Shown here one piece after another: positions 10,201 to 16,065 of a stretch of 47,431 bases of DNA. Numbering within the stretch: the first letter of the stretch is position 1; every line of letters starts with the position of its first letter. The position numbers were made by a program, and so were the translations under genes. Under the pieces are notes generated by a model. That model was not told where the DNA came from. It was given only the letters and a program-made list of their open reading frames with translations, and made no database searches. Source of the stretch: Catelliglobosispora koreensis DSM 44566 (GTDB taxonomy: Bacteria > Actinomycetota > Actinomycetes > Mycobacteriales > Micromonosporaceae); the NCBI RefSeq assembly GCF_000379685.1, contig NZ_KB903293.1, positions 329,739-377,169 of the forward strand. The letters are read 5' to 3'.

Positions 10201-10655
10201 CCGGTGAAGTCAGCTTCACCTCGACCGGTAGCTGCGTCAACCTCATCGGGGCCTGCCCCGATCAGGATCCGGTGAACCAAGGTGGGTCAAACTACCTGGA
10301 GACCATCAGCATGGGCACCGGCGAGAACGAGCTATTCGCGAAATACACCGGTCTCAACAGTGTGCTGCCTTGCTGCTCGGTCGACGGAACTATCAGCATC
10401 AAGTTCGATTCGCGTGGTGTGACGCTGCAACTGAAGGGGGACAACTACCCCGACTTTGAGGCGTACCAATACCACCCGGACGGCACCATCTCGACCCTCG
10501 CCCAGAACAAGGTGACCTGGCCTGGAACCACAGGCGAAATGGCCACCGCGGTCTACAACTCCACGCGACTTTCGCCACAGCGGAACATGACGTGGACCAA
10601 CGGCGAAAGGACGGGGTGCGTCAACGAAGCGACAACGGCCAACCTATGCAGCTGA
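4275..10655 (+). CDS. Secreted YD-repeat/RHS-core protein with unusual C-terminal domain
   Basis: The product is 2126 residues, starting at ATG 4275. The basic N-terminus (KKRLPQWLRRG) and the hydrophobic segment after it suggest Sec export. Residues about 250-330 match the region typical of actinobacterial RHS proteins (GDFSWSYPI, LGYSSSAVDGRT). A long middle section holds YD repeats such as YDALGRLVKV, YDDLGRKV and YDAEGTRL. The RHS-associated core is near 1740-1855, with the landmarks ISDHHNT, FGGTRG, YIGARAYDPAGGRF and NSPITMTDPTG. A glycine linker (about 1858-1866) leads to a unique domain of about 255 residues carrying GDGRGFTSDVHTKYRV and DNYPDFEAYQYHPDG. It contains several cysteines and no recognisable nuclease or deaminase motif. 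RHS shells often encapsulate a C-terminal toxin (family knowledge). Here no immunity gene follows, because the next gene is convergent. A structural or surface role is equally possible. Confidence 0.88.
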   Translation: MSSDEKRRPDRFAIKKRLPQWLRRGLPLALIASVLTPIAAVPTVTTLSAAPTTSANTFKVQGKVRPLDLSQGSKRDKLAPAAWPAPSVADIDLSKATGKQKAGQAPLWIEPAASAKDSGASVRVAILDRAKLPAAWQNGVVVQLSRTDGAKANSDFEMSMDYSGFASAFGGDWSGRLQYWALPECALTTPEVAGCQATPIESAKDRTQNKVSVDLSLAGTKAADSFSLSGAAAGGAMMVALAAGPSGDTGDFGATALQASSSWTAGGSSGDFSWSYPITLPPTLAGPAPELTLGYSSSAVDGRTLATNNQPSFVGQGFDYNPGSIERRYKSCAEDMGGTANNTVKTGDLCWGTDNAVLSLNGIGGELVKDATTGVWKVKSDTGAKVERLEGTVNGAWNNEYWKVTTPDGVQYFFGLNRLPGYTGTAPANTETNSALLVPVAGNNTGERCRQTAFKDSFCNQAWRWNLDYIVDPNGNTVSFWYNKHTNKYAKNIVAADDTVYDRDSVISRIAYGTDKRSGTDTVYTSAKAPMQVLFETGDRCLTTSCGTHDAVNWPDTPWDQECTGTSCDGKYTPVFFSTVRLKKITTQVVKAGSYSNVDSWEFTHDFPPTGSGTPKGLWLESIKRTGHVGTPIVMPEVNFDWVALENRVDTYNGTKPTMNWHRMSTIWTETGGKISVRYSDKQCVPGSNMPSAPHANTLRCYPVLFEEDDVTKTEYYHKYLVTEVYEADLTGGGTDKVTKYEYPGTPAWRFADDDGMSKDKFRTWSVFRGYDTVLTRIGAAGQETLSETKYLRGMHGSKDTPAGGLKDITVNASLGNEVVKDLDAVAGSKREETVYNGALTAPVSKTVYVPWVSAATASRNMGTTTVTAAHEGTQATYSSVKLEDGTWRTTKTTTVFDSYGMEDTVTDWGLVSPDGVTDASGDETCVDNTYNRNVGANILASISRVQKFAVKCGGAVLSKDDVIDDVRTSYDNQAYGAAPTKGIATMVEKLESWTPGGGTQFMVASRYEQDVYGREIKSWDIRNNVQTIEFTPTTGGPVTKVTTTNHKGWFFVDELEPAWGKPTGKVDVNNKRTDMVYDALGRLVKVWLPNRPIASNPASPSIEHIYTIRNAGGVNAVTTKKLNASGNYVESVALYDGLLRERQTQSPAATTGTVFTENIYDAAGRKKIVNNYYYDANVSPSTTLRGILDWENKSQSVTEYDRAGRAVATVFKVSGQEKWRTTISFGGDRIYTNPPAGGSPTTTISDARGNTVALRQHSGGSTAGPFDETVYTYNRKGQLEKVTDSANNVWKYTFDVQGRAETIDDPDKGLNTKTFYPTGDVKETIDARGEKLMFEYDDLGRKVAVYDDAISATNKRATWAYDPTGAKGHVASYSRWTGTNRDVEYKTRIRGYTPLYKSTGEDYIIPTQEAGLAGTYTFTRTYKVDGSPATVTYPNAGGLGGETVTYTYDSVTGRAKQVQTNWPGAGQYVTNTDYTAYGEVSFVQYQMTAGNWIQRSRIFEDSTRNLIQDTAIRQIAPQTLADVHYTFDATNNIKKIADTPAGGTADVQCFTQDHLRRLVAAWTPSSGNCDQAADANALGGPAPYYQSWVINKLGNRITQTDHAAGGNTVATSTYPNPGTGVDRPHAATTVTTTGTGAGTKQYAYDANGNMVCRPNATATSNNCTTEASSQILGWDAEDKLSTVEDGSVTHEYLYDAEGTRLIARDGTGKTLFLPQTDLRYTTSGGLAATRYYNDGLGVCAVRTAAGINWMISDHHNTQSLTVAAGNQAVTQRREKPFGGTRGTPAGSWPTTKGFVGGEKDATGLTYIGARAYDPAGGRFISVDPVIDYNDPQQMNGYAYSNNSPITMTDPTGKRHDDGGGGGGGSSNPCANPGSFRMAERCADEAAAARARAAALALGAKHRGMLRMEFFEDTSEFDARKVYKTNAIAPGQGVIMFRFFISDHTAAGGMLEGDGRGFTSDVHTKYRVAVVWDTETGEVSFTSTGSCVNLIGACPDQDPVNQGGSNYLETISMGTGENELFAKYTGLNSVLPCCSVDGTISIKFDSRGVTLQLKGDNYPDFEAYQYHPDGTISTLAQNKVTWPGTTGEMATAVYNSTRLSPQRNMTWTNGERTGCVNEATTANLCS

Positions 10656-10675
10656 TAGGTAGGCGCCCATAAGCA

Positions 10676-10713
10676 GTGCCGCCCTTGCCCGCCGCATCGG
10701 GCAAGGGCGGCAC
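10676..10713. terminator. Bidirectional terminator between the RHS gene and the ABC permease gene
   Basis: A perfect 16-bp stem (10676-10691 with 10698-10713, arm GTGCCGCCCTTGCCCG) closes the 6-base loop CCGCAT. It sits between two convergent genes: the RHS stop is at 10655 and the permease stop codon begins at 10718. It can serve both. There is only a short T-rich tail (GTTCTC), as is usual for actinobacterial terminators. Confidence 0.8.
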
Positions 10714-10717
10714 GTTC

Positions 10718-12979
10718 TCAGTCCCGGCGTAGAAGATCAGGCCTCAACCGGGAGGACATCACCGCGGCGATCGCCACCACCGGGGTACACCACAGAACTC
10801 CCGCGCCCGCCGCGACGATGGAAGGCATCGCTGGGGCGAGCAGATCGCGGAAGTTGGCTCCGGTAAGGGAAGTCCAGCTCCAAGCGGTCAGCACCAAGAG
10901 CCCGGCGGCAAGCAACAGTCCAATGAGGAGCGAAGCGAGCGACTGCGCGGCTTCGGCCGCGATCAGCAGCCGGCGGGGCGCTCCTATCACCAGAAGGCTC
11001 GCGTTATGCCGGCGCGACTCCACTGAGCGGTCGATCGCCGCCACGGTGAACCCCGACATCCCCATGCCGATGGCCACCAGCAACCCGGCGGCAACGAGCG
11101 TCAGCACCGCGCCGGTATCGAAGCCCTCGTTGATGTGCCGTGGCCCGGTGATGCGTGACGCCGGTCCAGCACCACTGATCGCGGCGAACAAGGTCTCACT
11201 GCCAACGGGACGTGCTTGGAACACCACAGTGGCGTCCACCGCTGGAATCGCGACGACGATATCGGCGGTCTCGTTGTATCGCGGAGCTCCCAAAACCACT
11301 TCCGTGCTCGGGACGGTGATATCCGGCCGGGGCTGACCCGTGTTCAGGTCGGTGACAGTCAGCACTGTCCCCGCCGGCACCGCCGTTCCCTGAACGCGCA
11401 TCAGCGTTCCGTCAACGCAACCTTCGACGCTCGTGAACAAGGCGTTCAAGTTGGCGCAGTCTCCAAAGAGGACATTCACTATCTCGTCGCCATCGTGGCC
11501 GAGGTGACGTTCATACGAACCAACGGACATCACGCCGGGTTGTGCGCGCAGGGTCGCGATAAAGCTGGCAGGAGCTCCGTCAAGCTCGTAGCGCGCAATG
11601 GTTTCCGCGTCACGGCTGGGGTCATTTCCCAGTACATAGCCGGAGGCGGCAAGCATTCCCGCCCCGGCGACAAAGAACGACACGACAAGCGTGGCCACGA
11701 GGCGTGGCGCCACCCCAGGTGAGTGCCGGATTCGCTGCGCCACAAGCGTTATCCATAAGGGTGCCCGCGACATCCGGGCCAACGGAACGGCCAGTAGACG
11801 CAGCAGCACCGGCAGGACCACGGGCAGCAGCGCCGCCCCGCCGACCACACCCGCGGCGAAGAGCACCAGATGCAGGAAGCCCACCGGCTGCGGAGCTAGA
11901 GCGGCGGCCGCGAGCATCAGAGCTGTCACCCCGAACAGGGGGAGCCGCCACCAGCCGACCGCCTTCGCGGCACCGTTGCGCCGCAAATGCAACGGGTGGG
12001 TGACGGAGGACGCGATTCCCAGCGAACTCACCAGGACCGCGAAAACGACGAGTGCTACGCCAATCGCGATCGCTGCCGATAGCGAGATGTGCAGATCCGC
12101 GGCGTACCACTGAAATCTGCCGATAGACCAGCCCTGCGAGCCTGCCGCCAAACCTTCAAATAGGGGGTACCCGATAACGGTGCCGACGGCGGTAACGAGT
12201 CCAATCTCGACCGCGTTGGCGAGCTGCGCCTGCTGGCGAGTCGCGCCCAATAGCCGCAGCGAGGCAAGCCGTTGATCGCGGACACGCGCCGCCAGGCGTG
12301 AGCAGATACCCAGCATGACTCCCAGGGGCGCCAGCATGAACAACGCGAAGGCGAATGTCACGACGACGCCGGGCGTGAGCAGTTGCTCGATAGGTGAACG
12401 GCCCAGTGCCGCACCCAGCTGACCGCCAGCGGCACGGCTCGCGTCGGTGCCGAAGCCAGAGATGTAGGCGCCCTGGGGCAGGTCGCTATCTGTGGCGCCA
12501 ACGTAGGCGACCAGTTCGTCCGGTGCCACCAGTCCGCTGGGCTCGACGTGGCCGACGATGGATTGGGTAAACCTCTTCTTTACCAAGGGATCCGACGCGA
12601 TCTTGGCGGCCAGTTCCGGCGACACGATGACTTCCCCGGGCCCGGGCAGCCGGGCGACGCCAGGTGGGAGCGGGAAGGCGGGATCCGTCCCGGCAAGGAC
12701 GACCCGCAATAGTGGCCGGTCGCCGATCGCGTCATAGATCTCCATGCCCCGCAGGCTTCGCACTCCCGGTGCCGGAGGTTCGTCTGACACCACCGGGTGC
12801 CGCAAAGCCTGCCTGAGCTCTTGTGCCTCAACCACTCCGGGAACGGCGAGGGCACCGAGCATCAGGGTGCAGCCGACAGCGGCGGCTGCCGCCAGCAGCA
12901 GCGACCGGACGATAGCCGCTCGCCCAGCCCCGAGCGTCATGCGCAAGCCGAGCCACAGCCAGGGTGTCAGCCGTTTCAT
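10718..12979 (-). CDS. ABC transporter permease, FtsX/MacB type
   Basis: The product is 753 residues. One N-terminal membrane segment (about 22-46) is followed by an extracytoplasmic region of about 150 residues. Then come a block of four or more membrane helices (about 205-400), a second extracytoplasmic region (about 455-620), and a C-terminal helix block. This is the duplicated FtsX-like layout of actinobacterial permeases in lipoprotein- or peptide-handling ABC systems. The start codon overlaps the stop of the ATPase gene in an ATGA, so the two are translationally coupled and surely one transporter. FtsX/MacB-type systems export or extract substrates, or transmit signals, rather than import nutrients. 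The I36-type genes just upstream could encode its cargo, but this is inferred from position only. Confidence 0.85.
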   Translation of the reverse strand: MKRLTPWLWLGLRMTLGAGRAAIVRSLLLAAAAAVGCTLMLGALAVPGVVEAQELRQALRHPVVSDEPPAPGVRSLRGMEIYDAIGDRPLLRVVLAGTDPAFPLPPGVARLPGPGEVIVSPELAAKIASDPLVKKRFTQSIVGHVEPSGLVAPDELVAYVGATDSDLPQGAYISGFGTDASRAAGGQLGAALGRSPIEQLLTPGVVVTFAFALFMLAPLGVMLGICSRLAARVRDQRLASLRLLGATRQQAQLANAVEIGLVTAVGTVIGYPLFEGLAAGSQGWSIGRFQWYAADLHISLSAAIAIGVALVVFAVLVSSLGIASSVTHPLHLRRNGAAKAVGWWRLPLFGVTALMLAAAALAPQPVGFLHLVLFAAGVVGGAALLPVVLPVLLRLLAVPLARMSRAPLWITLVAQRIRHSPGVAPRLVATLVVSFFVAGAGMLAASGYVLGNDPSRDAETIARYELDGAPASFIATLRAQPGVMSVGSYERHLGHDGDEIVNVLFGDCANLNALFTSVEGCVDGTLMRVQGTAVPAGTVLTVTDLNTGQPRPDITVPSTEVVLGAPRYNETADIVVAIPAVDATVVFQARPVGSETLFAAISGAGPASRITGPRHINEGFDTGAVLTLVAAGLLVAIGMGMSGFTVAAIDRSVESRRHNASLLVIGAPRRLLIAAEAAQSLASLLIGLLLAAGLLVLTAWSWTSLTGANFRDLLAPAMPSIVAAGAGVLWCTPVVAIAAVMSSRLRPDLLRRD

Positions 12980-13650
12980 CGCGCACCGCTAATCCGGCCG
13001 TCGCGCATGGCGACGACACGATCCGCTTGTGCCGCAACCTCTTCGGCGTGAGTGACGAGTATGACGGTCGCGCCACGCCGGCGAACCGCGTCTGTAAAGG
13101 CGGCTAGCACAGCGGATCCAGCCGCCGTGTCCAAGGCCCCGGTGGGCTCGTCAGCGAAGATGATGGCCGGATCGTGGACGAGCGCTCGCGCCACAGCGGC
13201 CCGCTGCGCCTGCCCGCCAGAAACCTCGCTCGGACGGCGCCCCGCATGCTTGGTGATGTCAAACTCATCGAGCAGGCTAGCCGCGCGGGACCGGGCTTCC
13301 TTTGCCCGGACTCCCTGGAGCCTTAGCGGCAGCTCGACGTTCTCGCGCAGGGTCAGTTCTGGCACCAGGTCTCCGAACTGAAACACGAACCCACAGGACT
13401 TCAGTCGCAGACGGCTGCGGCCAGCGTCTGACAGGCTGGTCAGCTCAGTGCCGGCGATCTGGGCGTTGCCCGTGTCCGGCCGGATGATCCCCGCGAGCAC
13501 ATGAAGCAAAGTGGACTTTCCGCAACCGGACGGTCCCGTGACCGCAACGAGTTCCCCTTGCGAAATATCGACATCCACCCCACGTAGAGCGGGTGTCTCG
13601 CCAAAGGTCACGGCAAGGCCGATTCCACTTAGGACGCTTGCGGTCATCAT
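12976..13650 (-). CDS. ABC transporter ATP-binding protein, MacB/LolD type
   Basis: The product is 224 residues, the usual size for this subfamily. Walker A GPSGCGKST is at 39-47, the Q-loop glutamine is Q91, the signature SGGQ is at 144-147, Walker B AIIFADEP is at 162-169 and the switch histidine is H201. All catalytic elements are therefore present. It would energise the permease encoded immediately downstream, with which it shares a 4-base overlap. Two adjacent ATG codons (13650 and 13647) are possible starts. The AAGGAG upstream is better spaced for the second, which would shorten the protein by one residue. A stem-loop at 13671-13700 lies between it and the I36 genes. Confidence 0.92.
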   Translation of the reverse strand: MMTASVLSGIGLAVTFGETPALRGVDVDISQGELVAVTGPSGCGKSTLLHVLAGIIRPDTGNAQIAGTELTSLSDAGRSRLRLKSCGFVFQFGDLVPELTLRENVELPLRLQGVRAKEARSRAASLLDEFDITKHAGRRPSEVSGGQAQRAAVARALVHDPAIIFADEPTGALDTAAGSAVLAAFTDAVRRRGATVILVTHAEEVAAQADRVVAMRDGRISGAR

Positions 13651-13670
13651 CGGCTCCTTTCAGCGAAGTT

Positions 13671-13700
13671 AGCTGGCGCGGGCTGATGCCCGCGCCAGCT
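13671..13700 (-). terminator. Hairpin between the I36 genes and the ABC genes (partial terminator)
   Basis: A perfect 13-bp stem (13671-13683 with 13688-13700, arm AGCTGGCGCGGGC) closes a 4-base TGAT loop. It lies after the stop of the downstream I36 gene and before the Shine-Dalgarno of the ABC ATPase gene. There is no T-tract in the reading direction. It may damp transcription into the ABC genes or protect the upstream message; which is not decided by sequence. Confidence 0.55.
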
Positions 13701-13704
13701 TCGG

Positions 13705-14112
13705 CTAGCAAACTGATGGCTTGGAAGAATGGAGGCTAAAGCTTTCCGCGTCGTCGTTGGCTCCCCAGCCGAAGGTCGCGCTGATGTCTGAGACATCCGC
13801 CTCGGGCCCCAGGCAGAACAGCCGGTTGGTCCAGTCATCGTTTTCCCAGACCACGACCCATTTTCCGGTCTCGTTCTTGACCGAGCTGATCTCGTTGTCG
13901 CCGTTCCAGCCGTCGATGTCCATCCGGTTGTTGGACAGGCTCCCGTCGGCGTAGTTGACCCAACGGTCGCCGCTGTAGCCGGAGTCCTCCCACATGCAAA
14001 CGCGGTTGTCCGCACAGTCACCGGCCGCATAAGCGGGAACACCTGGCAGGAGCACGGCGCCCATTCCGGCGAGGAGCACTGCCAGACGGAACTTCTTCGA
14101 ATTCGTGTTCAT
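13705..14112 (-). CDS. Small secreted protein, peptidase inhibitor I36-like (copy 2)
   Basis: The product is 135 residues from ATG 14112, which has AAAGGA upstream; the open frame extends further but that part shows no signal-peptide character. The signal peptide is KKFRLAVLLAGMG... with a YAA cleavage region. The mature part starts GDCADNRVCMWED and contains WNGDNEISSVKN. These landmarks fit the beta-gamma-crystallin-like peptidase inhibitor family I36 (the Streptomyces metalloproteinase inhibitor group). The family name does not prove inhibition. It is a tandem paralogue of the next gene upstream, separated by 28 bases and probably co-transcribed. Four cysteines in the mature part could form two disulfides. 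Confidence 0.8.
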   Translation of the reverse strand: MNTNSKKFRLAVLLAGMGAVLLPGVPAYAAGDCADNRVCMWEDSGYSGDRWVNYADGSLSNNRMDIDGWNGDNEISSVKNETGKWVVVWENDDWTNRLFCLGPEADVSDISATFGWGANDDAESFSLHSSKPSVC

Positions 14113-14140
14113 CGTCAATCCTTTGGCGTCTCGTCGGAAT

Positions 14141-14542
14141 TTAGGGGCAGAAGCTTGGCTTGCTGGCGTACAGGCGGAAGCTTTCAGCCTGGTCGTTGAA
14201 GCCGTACTGGGCACCGAGGCTGTAGCTGGAGCCGTAAGGCTTGATGCAGACGGTGCCGCCGCTGTAACCGTCATTCGCGTACAGCACGGCCCACTTGTTC
14301 GTGGCGTTCTTCAGCGAACTGAACTCGTTGTCGCCGTTCCATCCGCCGATTTCGTAGTTCTGCTGTGAGGAGTTGTTGTCGTACCAGGTGTACCTGTCCT
14401 CGGTGTAGTCGACGCTTTCCCAGAAGCAGATGTTGTCCATCGGGCACACGCCATCGGTGTCGGCCGCGTAGGCAGGGCTCGCCACGGCGAGCGGAGCCAA
14501 TCCCAGCACTGCGGCAGCAATAACAAGGCGAAGTCTTGACAT
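14141..14542 (-). CDS. Small secreted protein, peptidase inhibitor I36-like (copy 1)
   Basis: The product is 133 residues with a clear signal peptide (MSRLRLVIAAAVLGLAPLAVAS, cleavage near AYAA). The mature part has CPMDNICFWESVDY, WNGDNEFSSLKN and a C-terminal SFCP, the same pattern as the paralogue downstream. It is first in a likely operon with copy 2 and possibly the ABC genes. The start is fixed by AAAGGA five bases upstream of ATG. Two features of its leader are unusual: 11-bp-phased heptamers at 14593-14632, and a perfect 12-bp inverted repeat that contains the start codon (14534-14545 with 14568-14579). The target peptidase, if any, is unknown; a large subtilase is encoded 27 kb away. 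Confidence 0.82.
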   Translation of the reverse strand: MSRLRLVIAAAVLGLAPLAVASPAYAADTDGVCPMDNICFWESVDYTEDRYTWYDNNSSQQNYEIGGWNGDNEFSSLKNATNKWAVLYANDGYSGGTVCIKPYGSSYSLGAQYGFNDQAESFRLYASKPSFCP

Positions 14543-14579
14543 TCCAGTCCTTTCGGTTTGGTCTTTCGGAATGTCAAGA
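14534..14579 (-). promoter_or_regulatory. Perfect 12-bp inverted repeat spanning the start codon of I36 copy 1
   Basis: TCTTGACATTCC (14534-14545) is exactly complementary to 14568-14579, with a 22-base loop. Read on the - strand, the second arm contains the ATG and runs into codon 3. In an mRNA starting upstream of 14579 the start codon would be paired, with the AAAGGA in the loop. The upstream arm also reads TTGACA, a -35 consensus, but no fitting -10 follows. Regulatory function is inferred. Comparable repeats occur at the phoX and mqnC starts. Confidence 0.5.
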
Positions 14580-14592
14580 GCTTCGGTCCCGT

Positions 14593-14632
14593 TCGCATAA
14601 GATCAGCGCGGAAGCGGCATAAGGGCCGCACA
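14593..14632 (-). promoter_or_regulatory. 11-bp-phased heptamers (SARP-like boxes) before the I36 genes
   Basis: On the - strand the order is TGTGCGG (14632-14626), TATGCCG (14621-14615) and TATGCGA (14599-14593). The intervals are 11 and 22 bp; the skipped register (14610-14604) holds CGCGCTG. The motif and phasing match the arrays before the RHS and LamG genes. The boxes lie in the 95-base gap between the lipoprotein gene and I36 copy 1, pointing towards the latter. Confidence 0.55.
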
Positions 14633-14637
14633 CCCGC

Positions 14638-15123
14638 CTAGGGCTGGCATAGGTCATCGATCTGGCGCAGGTTGATGGTGTTGAGCACGCCGAGCGCCTT
14701 CGCCTGATCCCCGCCCGTTGCCGGAAGATCGGTTTCTGCCTTCTTGATAAGAGACACCACGTCTGTCAGCCCGGCTTTCAGCTGAGCGTCGGTCGTGCTG
14801 GCCGCGACCGACTCGATTCCGGCGCGCATGTCCTGCAGCGCCACCACCATTTCCGTCACTGCCGCGGTGACCTTCGTCTTGTCCTTGCCAGCCTCGACAA
14901 TCTTGGTGAAGGCCTTCATGAACGGTTCGTCTGGCTTGCCATTCGTGCGCACCTTGGCGAACTCCGCGCAGGTCTCCTTCTTAGCCAGCGGCGGCAAGGG
15001 AACCCGGCTTGAGGCCACCACGGCAGGTGACGACGAGGTGGCTGACGGATCGCCTGTCCTGCCGCATCCACCGAGGAGCAGTGCGGCGGCAGCACCCAGA
15101 CCAGCGATAGCCATGAGACGCAT
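14638..15123 (-). CDS. Small secreted lipoprotein, function unknown
   Basis: The product is 161 residues. The N-terminus MRLMAIAGLGAAAALLLGGC has a lipobox (LGGC), so Cys20 should be lipidated and the protein anchored outside the cytoplasmic membrane. A Ser/Pro-rich linker (about 25-48) is followed by a predicted all-helical domain of about 110 residues. That domain starts ETCAEFAKV and ends DDLCQP, so a cysteine near each end could form a disulfide. I do not recognise a family. It has its own Shine-Dalgarno (GTGGAG) and lies just after the terminator-like hairpin of the SARP gene. The heptamer boxes for the I36 genes begin only 3 bases past its stop. Confidence 0.75.
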   Translation of the reverse strand: MRLMAIAGLGAAAALLLGGCGRTGDPSATSSSPAVVASSRVPLPPLAKKETCAEFAKVRTNGKPDEPFMKAFTKIVEAGKDKTKVTAAVTEMVVALQDMRAGIESVAASTTDAQLKAGLTDVVSLIKKAETDLPATGGDQAKALGVLNTINLRQIDDLCQP

Positions 15124-15146
15124 GAGTTATCTCCACTTCGTATGAG

Positions 15147-15195
15147 AAACCTCCATAGCCCAGCTCGCCTGCTGCGGACTCGGCTATGGAGGTTT
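15147..15195 (-). terminator. Terminator-like hairpin after the SARP gene
   Basis: AAACCTCCATAGCC (15147-15160) pairs perfectly with 15182-15195. The 21-base apical part can form a further CAGC/GCTG stem (15161-15164 with 15171-15174). It lies 18 bases after the SARP stop in the transcribed direction and is followed by TCTCATAC. It probably ends the SARP unit before the lipoprotein gene, whose start is 24 bases beyond. Confidence 0.65.
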
Positions 15196-15213
15196 GGTCA
15201 ATATAGACGTGCT

Positions 15214-16014
15214 TCACGCGGCCTGATAGACGAGAACCCCGGGCCGGCGAAAACTGGCTGGCTGCAAGGCCACCTCATCCCGGGCCAAGATGGCGCGCTG
15301 TAGTGCCCGGAGCTGGTTACCTGGTTCGATTCCCAGCTGTCCAATGAGGAGTTCCCGCGCCTGGCTAAAGGCCCGCAGCGCCGCGGCGACATCACCGGCG
15401 TAGTAGGCGGCCCGCATCAGCTGGCCCCAGGCGTGCTCGCGGGTGGGATTATCCGCGAGGTGTGCGTGGACGGTGCCGACCAGCGTGCTCGCTTCACCGA
15501 GCTGCAAGCGGACATCGATCCATTCTTCGAACACGTGCAAGCGTTCCGAATCCACGGCCGCCAGCTGATCCGCCAGCCGCCCTTGAGCGTTAAGGCAACT
15601 GCCCGTCGAGGATTTTCCTAACGCGACGGCTTGGCCAAGGGCATCCACGGCCGCTTCGGGTTCACCCGAGGCGAGCAGAGCACGTCCTTTTGCCGCGAGC
15701 CGCCGGAACTCATCGATATCGAGTTCCCCCGCCTCGGCCCGAAGGCGATATCCGCCAACGTGCCGTGCGAGTCGTTCTACCCCATCGTGTTGCAGGATTC
15801 GGCGCAGCGCACTGACGTGGGTGCGCAGGTTGGCCTGAAACGATGCCGGCGGGTTGTCCCAGAGCACATCGGCGAGCTTGCCGATCGTGACGACGCGGTT
15901 CGCTTGCAACATAAGGACCGCCAGGAGCATCCGCTGAATCCGGGAAGTCGGGGTTAGGGGTTCTCCCGCAACGGTTAGCTGGACAGGACCAAGGAGCCTG
16001 AGTTCTATACCCAT
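15214..16014 (-). CDS. SARP-type transcriptional regulator (winged helix plus BTAD)
   Basis: The product is 266 residues. Residues 1-93 form an OmpR-like winged helix (MGIELRLLGPVQL, then the recognition region ANLRTHVSALRRIL and the wing VGGYRL). Residues about 98-245 form the bacterial transcriptional activation domain, with AWGQLMRAAYYAGDVAAALRAF. It has no NB-ARC or TPR extension, so it is a short SARP of the ActII-ORF4/RedD class. Such proteins activate nearby genes by binding heptameric direct repeats at 11 or 22 bp spacing (established). Three such arrays occur in this window, so it is the best candidate activator of the LamG, RHS and I36 genes (inference). It has a strong GGAGGGAGG and lies 51 bases after the gene at 16066, with which it is probably co-transcribed. 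Confidence 0.88.
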   Translation of the reverse strand: MGIELRLLGPVQLTVAGEPLTPTSRIQRMLLAVLMLQANRVVTIGKLADVLWDNPPASFQANLRTHVSALRRILQHDGVERLARHVGGYRLRAEAGELDIDEFRRLAAKGRALLASGEPEAAVDALGQAVALGKSSTGSCLNAQGRLADQLAAVDSERLHVFEEWIDVRLQLGEASTLVGTVHAHLADNPTREHAWGQLMRAAYYAGDVAAALRAFSQARELLIGQLGIEPGNQLRALQRAILARDEVALQPASFRRPGVLVYQAA

Positions 16015-16065
16015 TTGATTTGCCTCCCTCCGTGAGCGCAGTGCAAGGCAAGAGCTTCTATATGG

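Noticed and set aside
8058-10280. 740-residue open frame on the - strand inside the RHS gene
   Set aside because: It is a shadow of the GC-rich RHS coding frame: composition is Arg/Val/Gly-rich, with no domain, no ribosome site and full overlap with a clear gene.
10656-10717. Immunity gene after the RHS protein
   Set aside because: Only a terminator fits in the 62 bases before the convergent permease gene.
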